DNA of 42,326 bases, from NCBI GenBank assembly GCA_031261325.1, contig JAISKH010000024.1, positions 1 to 42,326 on the forward strand. Reading direction: 5' to 3'. The stretch's first letter is position 1. Every line of letters begins with the position of its first letter. Shown in pieces: positions 7,646 to 17,416 of this stretch. Origin of the DNA: Oscillospiraceae bacterium (GTDB taxonomy: Bacteria; Bacillota; Clostridia; Oscillospirales; Oscillospiraceae). Under the pieces are notes generated by a model that made no database searches, was not told the origin of the DNA, and saw only the letters and a list, made by a program, of their open reading frames with translations. The translations under genes were made by a program, and so were the position numbers.

Positions 7646-7697
7646 ATAATATGAACCTCCTATATCGCGGCGGGAGCAACCGTCCCGCCCGCAACTG

Positions 7698-9356
7698 TTA
7701 ATTGTTTACTGTAGGCGCATTCACATTATATTCGACGTCAAGCTTTCCCGTCACCGTAATTTCCCCGTTTTTCGACCAACCGGCGCGCGTAAGACTCAAA
7801 AACCGCACGCGGTCGCCGTCTTTCAGCCCGTCCAGACCCTTTTGCAGCATATACCCCTCCTCGCGCCGATACCCCATAACCGTCGCCGCGCCGTCCTTAA
7901 CGCGCACGATTAGGTCAGCCGCGCCGTCGTTGACATGTACGGGAGCGGCGTAAAACACGCTGTCGCGCGAGCGCGAAGTCTCGTACATGCGCGCCGCCTG
8001 CCCGCCAATGCGCGTCCGCACGCTGGGCGACTGAACGGCTCGTGGTGACACAGCGTCGGCAAACGACTGCAAATACAACGTGTAACTGTCGCTCATGGCG
8101 AGCGAGGAGTAAACGGCGAGAGCCGCGGGCGCGTTCTGCCAATCCGCGTAAATGTGGTAAGCCGTCAACCCGCCCAACGCCTTGTCGGAGTCGTACTTGC
8201 AGTACGGCACAGCGTCGCGCACGGCGTTAATAACCGCCGTCGCTTCATTGGGATACAAATCCAGCAGGTTCCGCGCGAAGTCAACAATGTCAACCATGTC
8301 GCAGGGGTCGCCGCGCGGACTGCCGTCGCCGAACGTCTTTGTGGAAGCGCGCCGCTTTTCAATCATGCGCTCGTCGCGCGCCATTCCCGCAAGGCACATG
8401 TCGGCAAGCTTACCAAGCGCACCCATGACGTTCGCCGCCTTGCTCGTGTCAATCACGGAGAGCGTGACCTCCTCGCCAGCTTGGTCGTCGCTCGCGACGA
8501 ACGCGTCCGTTATTATCTTGCCGAAAGACTGCCCGTCGCCGCCGCGCACCTTGCCGAGACACGTGTAGTCCCAACCGCCGCTCGGCTCAAGCCCCTCCGA
8601 AGCGACGAGACAGTCCGCGAACCGCTCCGCGATAACCGCCATCTCGACCGTCGCCATCAGGCAAGCGTCAAAGCCGAGCAGCTCAAGCCGCGCGTCAGCA
8701 AGCCCCGCCTTTTCAAACGCAAGCTCCATTTCCAGCAGCGTCAGGCTCGAAGAAGCGAACTTCTCGTCCTGTCCGTAACCCGCGATGCTCCCTCCGCCGT
8801 GGTCCCACAGTATCAGCGACGTTTTGTCGGCGGGGAACCGCCGCAGCCCGAACTCAATGAAGCCCGCAAGCGTCCCCGCGTCGCCCATGTCGCGCAGTCC
8901 GACGCCCGTCAGTTTTTCCAGCTTCCCGTCGCGTACTGTGGAAATCGCGCACTCGCTCGCGGGGATAATCGCGTTGCGCCACCTGTTTGCTCCGCCCGTG
9001 AACACAACGACGTTCATGTCCGCCGCTTCGGTGCCCGCCGCCATTATCTCCGCGAGGTCAGCCGTCGCTTCGCCCGAATCGCTCTCCAAGTCCGAGCCGT
9101 TCATATAAATGAGGACGGTTCGCGCCTTTTTCTCTTGCTCGCCGACGGCGTTCACAGCCGCGTCCACGTCCCACGCCGTGAACTTCAGCCCCGCGTTGTC
9201 GGCGACCGTCGTGTCACGCCGAAAGCCGTAGTCAACGACGGACTTCGCCGTGACGCTCGGCGTGAGCTTGACGTTCGGGCGCGCGCCGCACCCGAAAAGT
9301 GAAAAAAGTATGCTGAAAGTCAGTAAAAAACCGCAAAAAAGCTTAAAAAAACGCAT
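7698..9356 (-). CDS. Clostripain-family (C11) cysteine peptidase lipoprotein
   Basis: Predicted secreted, lipid-anchored cysteine peptidase of family C11, 552 aa. The frame extends to a TTG at 9380, but GGGAG seven bases before ATG 9356 and the signal peptide MRFFKLFCGFLLTFSIL with lipobox LFGC support 9356. Core features are seen in order: TVLIYMNGSDLES, the beta-strand LILWDHGGG carrying the catalytic His, then LLGFDACLMATVEMA with the catalytic Cys. ASEGLEPSGGWDY is also typical of the clan. These enzymes usually cleave after Arg or Lys. The C-terminal 150 residues look like a beta-rich accessory domain. It lies just upstream of and co-directional with the coat-protein fusion, with no terminator seen between them. 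Confidence 0.9.
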   Translation of the reverse strand: MRFFKLFCGFLLTFSILFSLFGCGARPNVKLTPSVTAKSVVDYGFRRDTTVADNAGLKFTAWDVDAAVNAVGEQEKKARTVLIYMNGSDLESDSGEATADLAEIMAAGTEAADMNVVVFTGGANRWRNAIIPASECAISTVRDGKLEKLTGVGLRDMGDAGTLAGFIEFGLRRFPADKTSLILWDHGGGSIAGYGQDEKFASSSLTLLEMELAFEKAGLADARLELLGFDACLMATVEMAVIAERFADCLVASEGLEPSGGWDYTCLGKVRGGDGQSFGKIITDAFVASDDQAGEEVTLSVIDTSKAANVMGALGKLADMCLAGMARDERMIEKRRASTKTFGDGSPRGDPCDMVDIVDFARNLLDLYPNEATAVINAVRDAVPYCKYDSDKALGGLTAYHIYADWQNAPAALAVYSSLAMSDSYTLYLQSFADAVSPRAVQSPSVRTRIGGQAARMYETSRSRDSVFYAAPVHVNDGAADLIVRVKDGAATVMGYRREEGYMLQKGLDGLKDGDRVRFLSLTRAGWSKNGEITVTGKLDVEYNVNAPTVNN

Positions 9357-9422
9357 GTCAAATCTCCCGTTCCGACGCAATATGTTCTCAGTATTTCCGT
9401 AATTGCCGACGAAAACAAGAAA

Positions 9423-9443
9423 AGCTCGGGAAAATCCCGAGCT
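9423..9443 (-). terminator. Terminator of the MBL-fold hydrolase gene
   Basis: A perfect 9-bp stem (9423-9431 with 9435-9443, three-base loop) is followed on the minus strand by TTTTCTTGTTTTC. It lies 41 bases after the hydrolase stop and before the C11 peptidase gene, so the two are separate transcription units. Confidence 0.85.
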
Positions 9444-9484
9444 AAATTCTTTCCAAATTTGCCAGTAAAACGCGCGTTTGAAGC

Positions 9485-10174
9485 TTAGTACAAGAACGCC
9501 GCGCCGTCCGCTGAGTACAGCTTTGCGGGAATCGGGAACGGCGGCTCCGCCGCCTCAAGCTCACCCGCGAGGAGTGCGAGCGCGCCGGCGAGCAGCTTGT
9601 GAAGTGCTTCCGCCGCAAGGGGAAAGTCGCCGTGAGACGGATAAATCACGTCAAAAGCGGGGGAGAGCGCGATGAGCCGCTTGATGCTGTCGATGTACGC
9701 CGTCAGGTTGCGGTGCTTGCCGAACATGAAAATCGCGCCCGCGGAACACGTATCGCCCGAAATGAGCACGCGACCCGCGCGGTCAAGCAGCGCAACGCTC
9801 CCCGTCGTGTGCCCGGGAATATCCACCACCTCAAAGCTGCGCCCGCCGAGGTCGATAATGTCCCCGTCCCAAAGCGGCGCGACAGGCGCGTCGGGCTTTG
9901 TTTCGTGGTAATAGACATACTCGGAAGGCGACAAATGAGCGACGGGGAACTGCAAATTGCAGCCCGTGTGGTCCCCGTCCGCGTGAGTGTTTGCAAGGAT
10001 TACGGGCAGCTCTGTCAACCCCTCGACAACCGCCTTCAGGTCGCCGGAGCCGAACCCCGTGTCCACGAGCAGAGCCTTCTCCGTGCCGACGAAAAGGAAC
10101 GAACGAACGCCGTTTTCCTCAATGCGCCATGACCCGTCTGCGATTTTGATGACCTCATATGGTGTGTTTGCCAT
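9485..10174 (-). CDS. MBL-fold metallo-hydrolase
   Basis: Cytosolic metallo-beta-lactamase-fold hydrolase, 229 aa. The longer frame to 10279 is rejected because AGGAGGG lies before ATG 10174 (MANTPYEVIKI). The metal motif HADGDH is at residues 64-69, followed by a His in IPGHTTGSVALL, an Asp in LISGDTCSAG and a final His in IYPSHGDFP, so the di-metal site looks complete. The family covers glyoxalase II-like thioesterases, lactonases and phosphodiesterases; nothing here fixes the substrate. It has its own near-consensus promoter (10200-10228) and terminator, and is divergent from an XRE regulator gene. Confidence 0.88.
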   Translation of the reverse strand: MANTPYEVIKIADGSWRIEENGVRSFLFVGTEKALLVDTGFGSGDLKAVVEGLTELPVILANTHADGDHTGCNLQFPVAHLSPSEYVYYHETKPDAPVAPLWDGDIIDLGGRSFEVVDIPGHTTGSVALLDRAGRVLISGDTCSAGAIFMFGKHRNLTAYIDSIKRLIALSPAFDVIYPSHGDFPLAAEALHKLLAGALALLAGELEAAEPPFPIPAKLYSADGAAFLY

Positions 10175-10199
10175 GCAAAAACCCTCCTTTTTTGAAATT

Positions 10200-10228
10200 A
10201 TTGTACCATACGGCGCGGCGATTGTCAA
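10200..10228 (-). promoter_or_regulatory. Sigma-A promoter of the MBL-fold hydrolase gene
   Basis: TTGACA (10223-10228), 17-base spacer and TACAAT (10200-10205), with TGG before the -10 (extended -10). Predicted start is near 10193, seven bases before the AGGAGGG. Confidence 0.8.
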
Positions 10229-10284
10229 AATAATCCTTGAAACTCGAAAGTCTTGCGGTATGCCGCAAAAATCAAACATTTGCC

Positions 10285-10313
10285 TTTACAAACGGGCTTT
10301 TACCGATTATACT
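10285..10313 (+). promoter_or_regulatory. Sigma-A promoter of the xre-lepA transcript
   Basis: TTTACA (10285-10290), 17-base spacer and TATACT (10308-10313); each hexamer matches consensus at five of six positions. Predicted start is near 10320, about 45 bases before the XRE regulator gene. It is divergent from the promoter at 10200-10228. Confidence 0.7.
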
Positions 10314-10366
10314 ATTCGTAATAACCTCGCACAAACAGAAATCATGGCGGGAGGGAATATTAGAAT

Positions 10367-10870
10367 ATGAAAGCTGATTTTGGCGCCGCAATCCATGCCT
10401 TGCGCGTAAAAAAAGGCGTCAGCCAACGCCGTGCCGCAACAGACCTCGGCATTTCGCAGGCACTCATGTCGCACTATGAAAACGGCGCGCGGGAACCAAA
10501 GCTCCCGTTTGTCAAAAAGCTGTGCGCATACTACGGCGTGTCCGTCGATTTTGTCCTGCGCGACAGCAGCGAGGGCGCGGAAGCGCGCGAAACTTCGGCG
10601 GAGTCCGAGAGCGCGGAGCGGCTCTTTCGTATGCAGAACGCGGTGCTTGCGGCGGCGGTAAAGGCGGGCGGCAGCGCGCTGCTTGAGGCGATGGAGACGT
10701 ACATTTCGCTCGCGCTCGGCAAGTTAAACTCAGCTATCGCAGAGCCGAATAAGCCGTACAATCCCGCGCAGGACGCGAAGATTCGCCTTGCGGAAGCCGC
10801 GATTTACGAACTGACGCGGCACACGGCGGAGGTCGCGCGAAATACAGTTGAAACAGATGAGGAAGTTTAA
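10367..10870 (+). CDS. XRE-family transcriptional regulator
   Basis: DNA-binding regulator of 167 aa. Residues about 5-62 form a lambda-repressor-like helix-turn-helix ([21 protein letters not shown], then [31 protein letters not shown]). The C-terminal 100 residues are Ala/Glu-rich and probably helical (multimerisation or sensing), with no domain I recognise. GGGAGGG lies about 11 bases before the ATG. The lepA start follows the stop by five bases, so the regulator and lepA are one transcript. It could control itself and the divergent MBL hydrolase. Confidence 0.88.
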   Translation: MKADFGAAIHALRVKKGVSQRRAATDLGISQALMSHYENGAREPKLPFVKKLCAYYGVSVDFVLRDSSEGAEARETSAESESAERLFRMQNAVLAAAVKAGGSALLEAMETYISLALGKLNSAIAEPNKPYNPAQDAKIRLAEAAIYELTRHTAEVARNTVETDEEV

Positions 10871-10875
10871 TACCG

Positions 10876-12681
<1,806 letters not shown>

Positions 12682-12719
12682 GCGTTACACCCGCATCAAT
12701 CACAAAGGAGAGGCGCACC

Positions 12720-13340
12720 ATGAAAACACCGCTACAGTATCAGATAACGGAATACGACTGCGGACCGACGAGCTTGTTAAACGGGATTCGCTACTTGTTT
12801 GAGCGGGAGGAAATCCCGCCGGACGTGCCCAAGTACATAATGCTGTACTGCCTTGACGCGTACAACAGCGACGGGGAATCGGGCAAAGAGGGAACCTCCA
12901 AGCTGGCGATGATGTTCCTGTCCGGTTGGCTGAACCAGTTCCAAAAGCTGGGCAAGCTGAATGTGTATTCAACGTATCTGTCGGGCGCGCGAGCGAGCTT
13001 AACGCCGCACTCCGAAATTGTCGGCGCGTTGCAGCAGGGAGCCGCCGTCGTCGTGCGGCTGATGTACGGCGTGGAGCATTACGTTCTGCTGACGGGCGCG
13101 GAGAAGAACAACATACTGATGTTTGACCCGTATCTGCGCCGCCGCCCGTTTAAGGAGCAGGGCGTTGAGCTGATTGCCGACAGGCGCGGGCGATTTAACC
13201 GACGCGTCGCAATGCCGATTCTCAACTCCGAAACGAAAGAGATGTACGCGATGGGGGTACTGGACGCGCGCGAAGCGGTGATTCTCTATAACACCAAAAC
13301 CCGAAAAACGCCGGAGAGTACGATTGAGTATTTCCTGTAA
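12720..13340 (+). CDS. C39-like papain-fold protein
   Basis: A 206-residue soluble protein resembling stand-alone peptidase C39-like proteins. The start at 12720 has AAAGGAG nine bases upstream; the frame open further upstream overlaps lepA and is a shadow. Candidate catalytic residues are Cys15 in EYDCGPTSLLNGIRYLF, the His in GVEHYVLLTG and the Asp in LMFDPYLRRRP, giving a Cys-His-Asp triad in the right order. There is no signal peptide, membrane segment or ABC domain, so it is not a bacteriocin exporter. Substrate unknown. It is 38 bases downstream of lepA on the same strand and probably shares its transcript, which ends at the hairpin 13349-13374. Confidence 0.72.
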   Translation: MKTPLQYQITEYDCGPTSLLNGIRYLFEREEIPPDVPKYIMLYCLDAYNSDGESGKEGTSKLAMMFLSGWLNQFQKLGKLNVYSTYLSGARASLTPHSEIVGALQQGAAVVVRLMYGVEHYVLLTGAEKNNILMFDPYLRRRPFKEQGVELIADRRGRFNRRVAMPILNSETKEMYAMGVLDAREAVILYNTKTRKTPESTIEYFL

Positions 13341-13348
13341 ATTAAGAG

Positions 13349-13374
13349 AAGTCCCCGCCGAAAGGCGGGGACTT
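13349..13374 (+). terminator. Terminator of the xre-lepA-C39 transcript
   Basis: An 11-bp perfect stem (13349-13359 with 13364-13374) closed by a GAAA tetraloop and ending in CTTTT lies nine bases after the stop. It sits between convergent genes and may also act on the potD side. Confidence 0.9.
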
Positions 13375-13413
13375 TTGCGTTACCAAATTGCGAACCGTCA
13401 GTATTACGGTTTG

Positions 13414-14505
13414 TCAGTCGGTTTGTCCCGTCGCTTCGCGGAACGCCGTCCAGATTAGCTCGTGCGCCGCGTCCGCTTCCGCGCTGATGTTCTCAATCAT
13501 CTCGCTGTCGGTTGTTTTGAAGTCCTCGGGGAGCGTCAGGAACGACTGGAACTCCTCGGAAATGAGCGGGTCGGAAGCCGAGAACGTGCTGTAATAGCCG
13601 AGCCACTCGAAGCATTCCGCGCCGCGCTGCGCGTCGAGAATATAATTGAGGAACGCATACGCCGCGTCCGCGTTCGGCGCGTTGGACGGAATGAAGCCCG
13701 CCATAATGCCGAAGCCGATGCCCTCCGACGGGTACACAACCTCAAGGTCAGGCTTTGCGAGCTTTGCCATTGTCACCTGCGACGTGTACATAACGGTTGC
13801 CGCGACCTCGCGGATAATGAGGTCGTCCTCAATGTTGTCGTCCTTGATAAGACGGATATTCGGCGCAAGCTCAAGCAGCGTCGCGCCCGCGGCGTTAATT
13901 TCGTCGATGTTGTTGGTATTGTAGCTGTAGCCGTTGATTTTCAGCGCAAGACCGTCGATGACGCGGTAGTTTGCGATAACGCCGACGTTGTTTTTAAGGC
14001 TGGGGTCAAGCAAATCCGCGTAACCCTTGATGTCAATACTCGTCAACGACGGGTCATAAACAATCGTCTGCACGCCCGCGCCGTAGGGGATTGTGTACTC
14101 GTCTGCGGGGTCATAGAACTGCCCCTGATAGAAGGGGTTGATGTTGCCGTAATTGGAGAGCTTTGCGGCGTCAAGCTTTTGGACAAGCCCCTCTTGAATC
14201 GCAAGCTCTATGATATAGTCGTCGGCGATAATCAGGTCATAGTCGCCGCCTTTCGCGTCCTGAAGCTTGGAAAGCATTGTCTCGTCTGTGTCAAAGTTGA
14301 CATAATTGATGGTGACGCCTGTCTCCGCCTCAAAATTGCTCAGAATATCCTCGGGGAACATACCCTCCCATGTGTAGATATTCAATGTGCCGCCGACGGC
14401 GCGACCTTCGCTGGGCGGCGCGGCAGATGTGGGGGCTTTTTCGCCGCACGCGGCGAGGGCGAGCAGTAGTGACAGCGCGAGCAGGATTACGAGTGTTTTC
14501 TTCAT
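13414..14505 (-). CDS. potD: Spermidine/putrescine-binding lipoprotein
   Basis: Extracytoplasmic polyamine-binding protein, 363 aa from ATG 14505, chosen because GGAGGAC lies six bases upstream; the frame runs to 14526. The signal peptide MKKTLVILLALSLL ends in lipobox LAAC. PotD-type features include LNIYTWEGMFPEDILSNFEAE, NYVNFDTDETMLSKL, GGDYDLIIADDYII, a TIPYGAGVQTIVYD stretch and the C-terminal ADAAYAFLNYILD. It is the last gene of potABCD, 34 bases after potC. Spermidine versus putrescine specificity is not resolvable by eye. Confidence 0.93.
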   Translation of the reverse strand: MKKTLVILLALSLLLALAACGEKAPTSAAPPSEGRAVGGTLNIYTWEGMFPEDILSNFEAETGVTINYVNFDTDETMLSKLQDAKGGDYDLIIADDYIIELAIQEGLVQKLDAAKLSNYGNINPFYQGQFYDPADEYTIPYGAGVQTIVYDPSLTSIDIKGYADLLDPSLKNNVGVIANYRVIDGLALKINGYSYNTNNIDEINAAGATLLELAPNIRLIKDDNIEDDLIIREVAATVMYTSQVTMAKLAKPDLEVVYPSEGIGFGIMAGFIPSNAPNADAAYAFLNYILDAQRGAECFEWLGYYSTFSASDPLISEEFQSFLTLPEDFKTTDSEMIENISAEADAAHELIWTAFREATGQTD

Positions 14506-14539
14506 TTTTTGTCCTCCAATTTCCAATTTCCCGACTGAC

Positions 14540-15343
14540 TTATTCGTCTTTGCCGGATTTTCTGTTTGCTCCGCGACGCGACACGAGTACGCTCGACAGT
14601 CCGAGAATCACCGTCACAAGGAACAGCAGAGTGCACAGCGCGTTCGTCTTGGGCGTTACGCCCGTCTTGATTTGCGAGTAAATTTTTATCGGCAGCGTGT
14701 TCGTATTGACCCCCGTCACAAATACGCTGATAATAACATCGTCAAAGCTCATCGCGAACGAGAGCAACATTCCCGAAAGTATCGCCGGGGCGATAAGCGG
14801 GAGCGTAATGTCCGTAAACGTGCGCAATTCGCCCGCGCCGAGGTCGCGCGCCGCGTCCGTCAGGCTGCCGTCAAACCCCGCAAGACGCGCCTTTACCATC
14901 AGAAACACATACGGAATGTTAAACGCGGTGTGCGCGATAATTAGTGTCGTCATGCCGAATGGCAGCCCGATTAGCGAGAAGAACACGAGGAACACCATGC
15001 CGAGGATTATCTCGGGAATCATAATCGGCAGCATAGAGAGGTATTCCATTGCGCCCGAGCCGCGCAGCTTTACGCGCGACATGCCGTATGCGCCGAGCGT
15101 GCCGATGACCGCCGCCGCGCAGCTGGAAACCACGGCGAGCACTACGCTGTTTCGCAACGCCTCAAACATGCTGCGGTCACGGAAGAGCGAGCGGTACCAG
15201 TCAAGCGTGAACCCGTTCCAAACGGAGCTGATTCGGCTCGCGTTGAACGAGTAAATTATCACGAGCGCGATTGGCAGGTACATCACGAGCAGCAGGAACA
15301 CAAGGTAAGCCTTGGGGAGCGCCATGCGCTTGCTCTTTTTCAT
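14540..15343 (-). CDS. potC: Spermidine/putrescine ABC transporter permease PotC
   Basis: Second membrane subunit of the polyamine importer, 267 aa, with about six transmembrane helices (AYLVFLLLVMYLPIALVIIYSF first). The binding-protein-dependent transport motif is DAARDLGAGELRTFTDITLP, and SFAMSFDDVIISVFVTG near the C-terminus is typical of PotC. The ATG overlaps the potB stop by four bases (ATGA) and has GGAGGG upstream, so the two permeases are translationally coupled. Confidence 0.95.
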   Translation of the reverse strand: MKKSKRMALPKAYLVFLLLVMYLPIALVIIYSFNASRISSVWNGFTLDWYRSLFRDRSMFEALRNSVVLAVVSSCAAAVIGTLGAYGMSRVKLRGSGAMEYLSMLPIMIPEIILGMVFLVFFSLIGLPFGMTTLIIAHTAFNIPYVFLMVKARLAGFDGSLTDAARDLGAGELRTFTDITLPLIAPAILSGMLLSFAMSFDDVIISVFVTGVNTNTLPIKIYSQIKTGVTPKTNALCTLLFLVTVILGLSSVLVSRRGANRKSGKDE

Positions 15344-16194
15344 ACGAGACCCTCCAAACTGTCGGATTTCGTAACGCGGCGATACAGGAACAGGAACACG
15401 CTTGTCAGCACGAGCAGCACGACGGACATAGCCGCCGCGAACGGCCAGTCGTGCAACTTAACGAGCTGCTCCTGAATCAGGTTGCCAATCAGGACGATTT
15501 TGTTGCCGCCGAGAACGTCCGCTATGAAGTACAGCCCCATTGACGGTACAAACGTGAGTATAACGCCGGAGAAAATGCCGGGCGCGGTCAGCGGCAGGCT
15601 AACCGTAAGAAATGCCCTGAAGCCCGACGCGCCGAGGTCGCGCGCCGCCTCAACAAGCCGCCAATCGAGCTTTTCCGCGCTCGAATACACGGAGTAAATC
15701 ATGAACGGCACGAGCGCGTAAATCATGCCGACGACGACGGCGGGATAGCTGTACAGCAGCTTCAGCGGTGCGGTTGTAAGCCCCAACCCCATGAGCAAAC
15801 CGTCAAACACGCCGTTCGCGCGGAAGAAGATTATCCAACCGTACAGCCGCATGAGCGTGCTTGTCCAAAACGGGATAATCAGCAGCAGCATCGCGATTGT
15901 GCGCCACTTTTTCGTGAGACGCGCCATGAAGTAACCGAAAGGGTAGCCGATAAGCAGCACGAACAGCGTCGAGAGCAGGGAGAGCTTTATCGAGTTCCAA
16001 AATGTCCGCAAATAAATCGGTTCGAGCATGCGCGGATAGTTCTTAAGCGTAAATTCCGCGCTGACGCCCCATTGTCCGTCGCGTGACGCGAAGCTGAGAA
16101 TCAGCATGTAAATCAGCGGTCCGAGAACGAATAGGAGCGTGAATAAATACATCGGCAATATAGCCGCGATTGAGACGCGACGTTTACGCTTCAT
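15340..16194 (-). CDS. potB: Spermidine/putrescine ABC transporter permease PotB
   Basis: First membrane subunit of the polyamine importer, 284 aa from ATG 16194. That start has GGAGGG six bases upstream, inside the end of potA, and overlaps the potA stop by 11 bases; the longer frame to 16242 is unlikely. Transmembrane segments are clear (AAILPMYLFTLLFVLGPLIYML region and others), with the ATPase-contact motif EAARDLGASGFRAFLTVSLP. Gene order A-B-C-D is the standard Pot arrangement. Confidence 0.95.
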   Translation of the reverse strand: MKRKRRVSIAAILPMYLFTLLFVLGPLIYMLILSFASRDGQWGVSAEFTLKNYPRMLEPIYLRTFWNSIKLSLLSTLFVLLIGYPFGYFMARLTKKWRTIAMLLLIIPFWTSTLMRLYGWIIFFRANGVFDGLLMGLGLTTAPLKLLYSYPAVVVGMIYALVPFMIYSVYSSAEKLDWRLVEAARDLGASGFRAFLTVSLPLTAPGIFSGVILTFVPSMGLYFIADVLGGNKIVLIGNLIQEQLVKLHDWPFAAAMSVVLLVLTSVFLFLYRRVTKSDSLEGLV

Positions 16195-17275
16195 TGTCGC
16201 CCTCCACCGTGACCGCGTGGTCGGGCGACCACCAAACGGCAACGCGTTCGCCCGCGGCGAGCGGGGAGTCGATACCGTGTCGGCTCGCCGTGACCTCCGT
16301 GCCGTCCGATAGCGTCACGGAAATGCGCAGCTGCCCGCCCGCGAAACGCTTGTCGCTGATTGTGCCGACTATCGGTTCGGGCGGCTGCCCGTCGCGCCCG
16401 AGCGGCTCGATTTGAACGTTTTCACCGCGCACCGCCGCGTGAACTGTCGCGCCGCGCTCTGGTGGCGCGCCCGTGAGCTTGACGGACATCTCGCCGTCGG
16501 AGCGCGCGAGGGTTATCACGCCGTCGGAAACGTCCTTTACAACGCCCGAGACGATGTTCGCGTTGCCGACGAAGCGGGCGACATAGGCGGTTTTCGGCGC
16601 GTCATAAATCTCCGATACGCTGCCGAGCTGCTCAAACATGCCGTTGCGCATGACGGCGATAACGTCCGACATGTTCAGGGCTTCCTCTTGGTCGTGAGTT
16701 ATATAAATGAACGTGATGCCGAGCTGCTTTTGCAGACGCTTCAGTTCGAGCTGCATTTGACGACGGAGCTGATAATCGAGCGCGCCGAGCGGTTCGTCAA
16801 GCAGGAGCACCTTCGGGTTGCCGATTACGGCGCGCGCAATCGCGATGCGCTGGCTCTGCCCGCCCGATAATTCGGAGGTCATGCGCTTTTCGTACCCGTC
16901 AAGCTGCACGAGCGCGAGCGCGTCCTTAACGGCGCGGCGAATCTCGGCTTTGGGCTTGCGGCGCAAGCGCAGACCGTAACCGATGTTGTCCTCCACCGTC
17001 ATGTGCGGGAAGAGGGCGTAGCTCTGGAACACGGTGTTCACGTCGCGCTTGTTCGGCTCCGCCGACGTAACGTCGCGCCCGTCAAGCCAAACCTTGCCCG
17101 TGTCGGGCGACTCCAATCCAGCGATTATGCGCAGGGTTGTCGTTTTGCCGCAACCGGACGGACCGAGCAGCGTGATGAACTGACCGGCATCAGCGGAAAG
17201 CGAGACGCCGCGCAAAACGCGCGTTTCGCCGAAGCTTTTTTCGAGATTTTCAAGCCGTAGAAGAGCACTATCCAA
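16184..17275 (-). CDS. potA: Spermidine/putrescine ABC transporter ATP-binding protein
   Basis: ATPase of the polyamine importer, 363 aa. The longest frame starts at GTG 17281, but GGGAGG is only one base from that codon and seven from TTG 17275, so TTG 17275 is the likelier start. Walker A GPSGCGKTT, Q-loop FQSYALFPHMTV, signature LSGGQSQRIAIAR, Walker B VLLLDEPLGALD and switch His in ITHDQEEAL are all present. The C-terminal 120 residues form a TOBE-type domain (VRGENVQIEPLG). First gene of potABCD with a near-consensus promoter at 17324-17352. Confidence 0.95.
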   Translation of the reverse strand: MDSALLRLENLEKSFGETRVLRGVSLSADAGQFITLLGPSGCGKTTTLRIIAGLESPDTGKVWLDGRDVTSAEPNKRDVNTVFQSYALFPHMTVEDNIGYGLRLRRKPKAEIRRAVKDALALVQLDGYEKRMTSELSGGQSQRIAIARAVIGNPKVLLLDEPLGALDYQLRRQMQLELKRLQKQLGITFIYITHDQEEALNMSDVIAVMRNGMFEQLGSVSEIYDAPKTAYVARFVGNANIVSGVVKDVSDGVITLARSDGEMSVKLTGAPPERGATVHAAVRGENVQIEPLGRDGQPPEPIVGTISDKRFAGGQLRISVTLSDGTEVTASRHGIDSPLAAGERVAVWWSPDHAVTVEGDNEA

Positions 17276-17294
17276 TGTCACGCCTCCCGCCTAC

Positions 17295-17325
17295 ATAAGT
17301 AATATCAAATTTATTTATGACTTAT
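17295..17325 (-). promoter_or_regulatory. Imperfect inverted repeat at the potA transcription start
   Basis: Arms ATAAGTAATA (17295-17304) and TATGACTTAT (17316-17325) are complementary at nine of ten positions with an 11-base centre. The repeat abuts the -10 and covers the predicted start, the usual place for a repressor site. The region is very AT-rich, so chance is possible and no protein is assigned. Confidence 0.35.
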
Positions 17326-17352
17326 ATTATATTTGTTTTGCAATAATGTCAA
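17324..17352 (-). promoter_or_regulatory. Sigma-A promoter of potABCD
   Basis: TTGACA (17347-17352) and TAATAT (17324-17329) are 17 bases apart; an overlapping perfect TATAAT (17326-17331) has 15-base spacing. Predicted start is near 17317, followed by an AT-rich leader of about 40 bases to the potA start. Confidence 0.85.
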
Positions 17353-17373
17353 GAACGAGATTTAATATTGCGC

Positions 17374-17402
17374 AAAACGCCCACCGTTTTGGTGAGCGTT
17401 TT
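17374..17402 (-). terminator. Terminator of the GH3 gene
   Basis: A 12-bp stem with one mismatch (17374-17385 with 17391-17402, five-base loop), 14 bases after the GH3 stop. On the minus strand the descending arm ends in GCGTTTTGCG, a short U tract. It isolates this gene from potABCD. Confidence 0.7.
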
Positions 17403-17416
17403 ACGCGGCATTTTTG

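Noticed and set aside
7669-7689. 7-bp hairpin before cotJAB as a terminator of the C11 peptidase gene
   Set aside because: No T tract follows and the stem is short; kept only as a remark in the cotJAB entry.
8154-9302. 382-codon plus-strand frame opposite the C11 peptidase
   Set aside because: The translation is Arg/Val/His-rich nonsense; the minus strand encodes a complete C11 peptidase with signal peptide.
13462-14469. 335-codon plus-strand frame opposite potD
   Set aside because: Antisense shadow of potD; Arg/Val-rich with no start signals.
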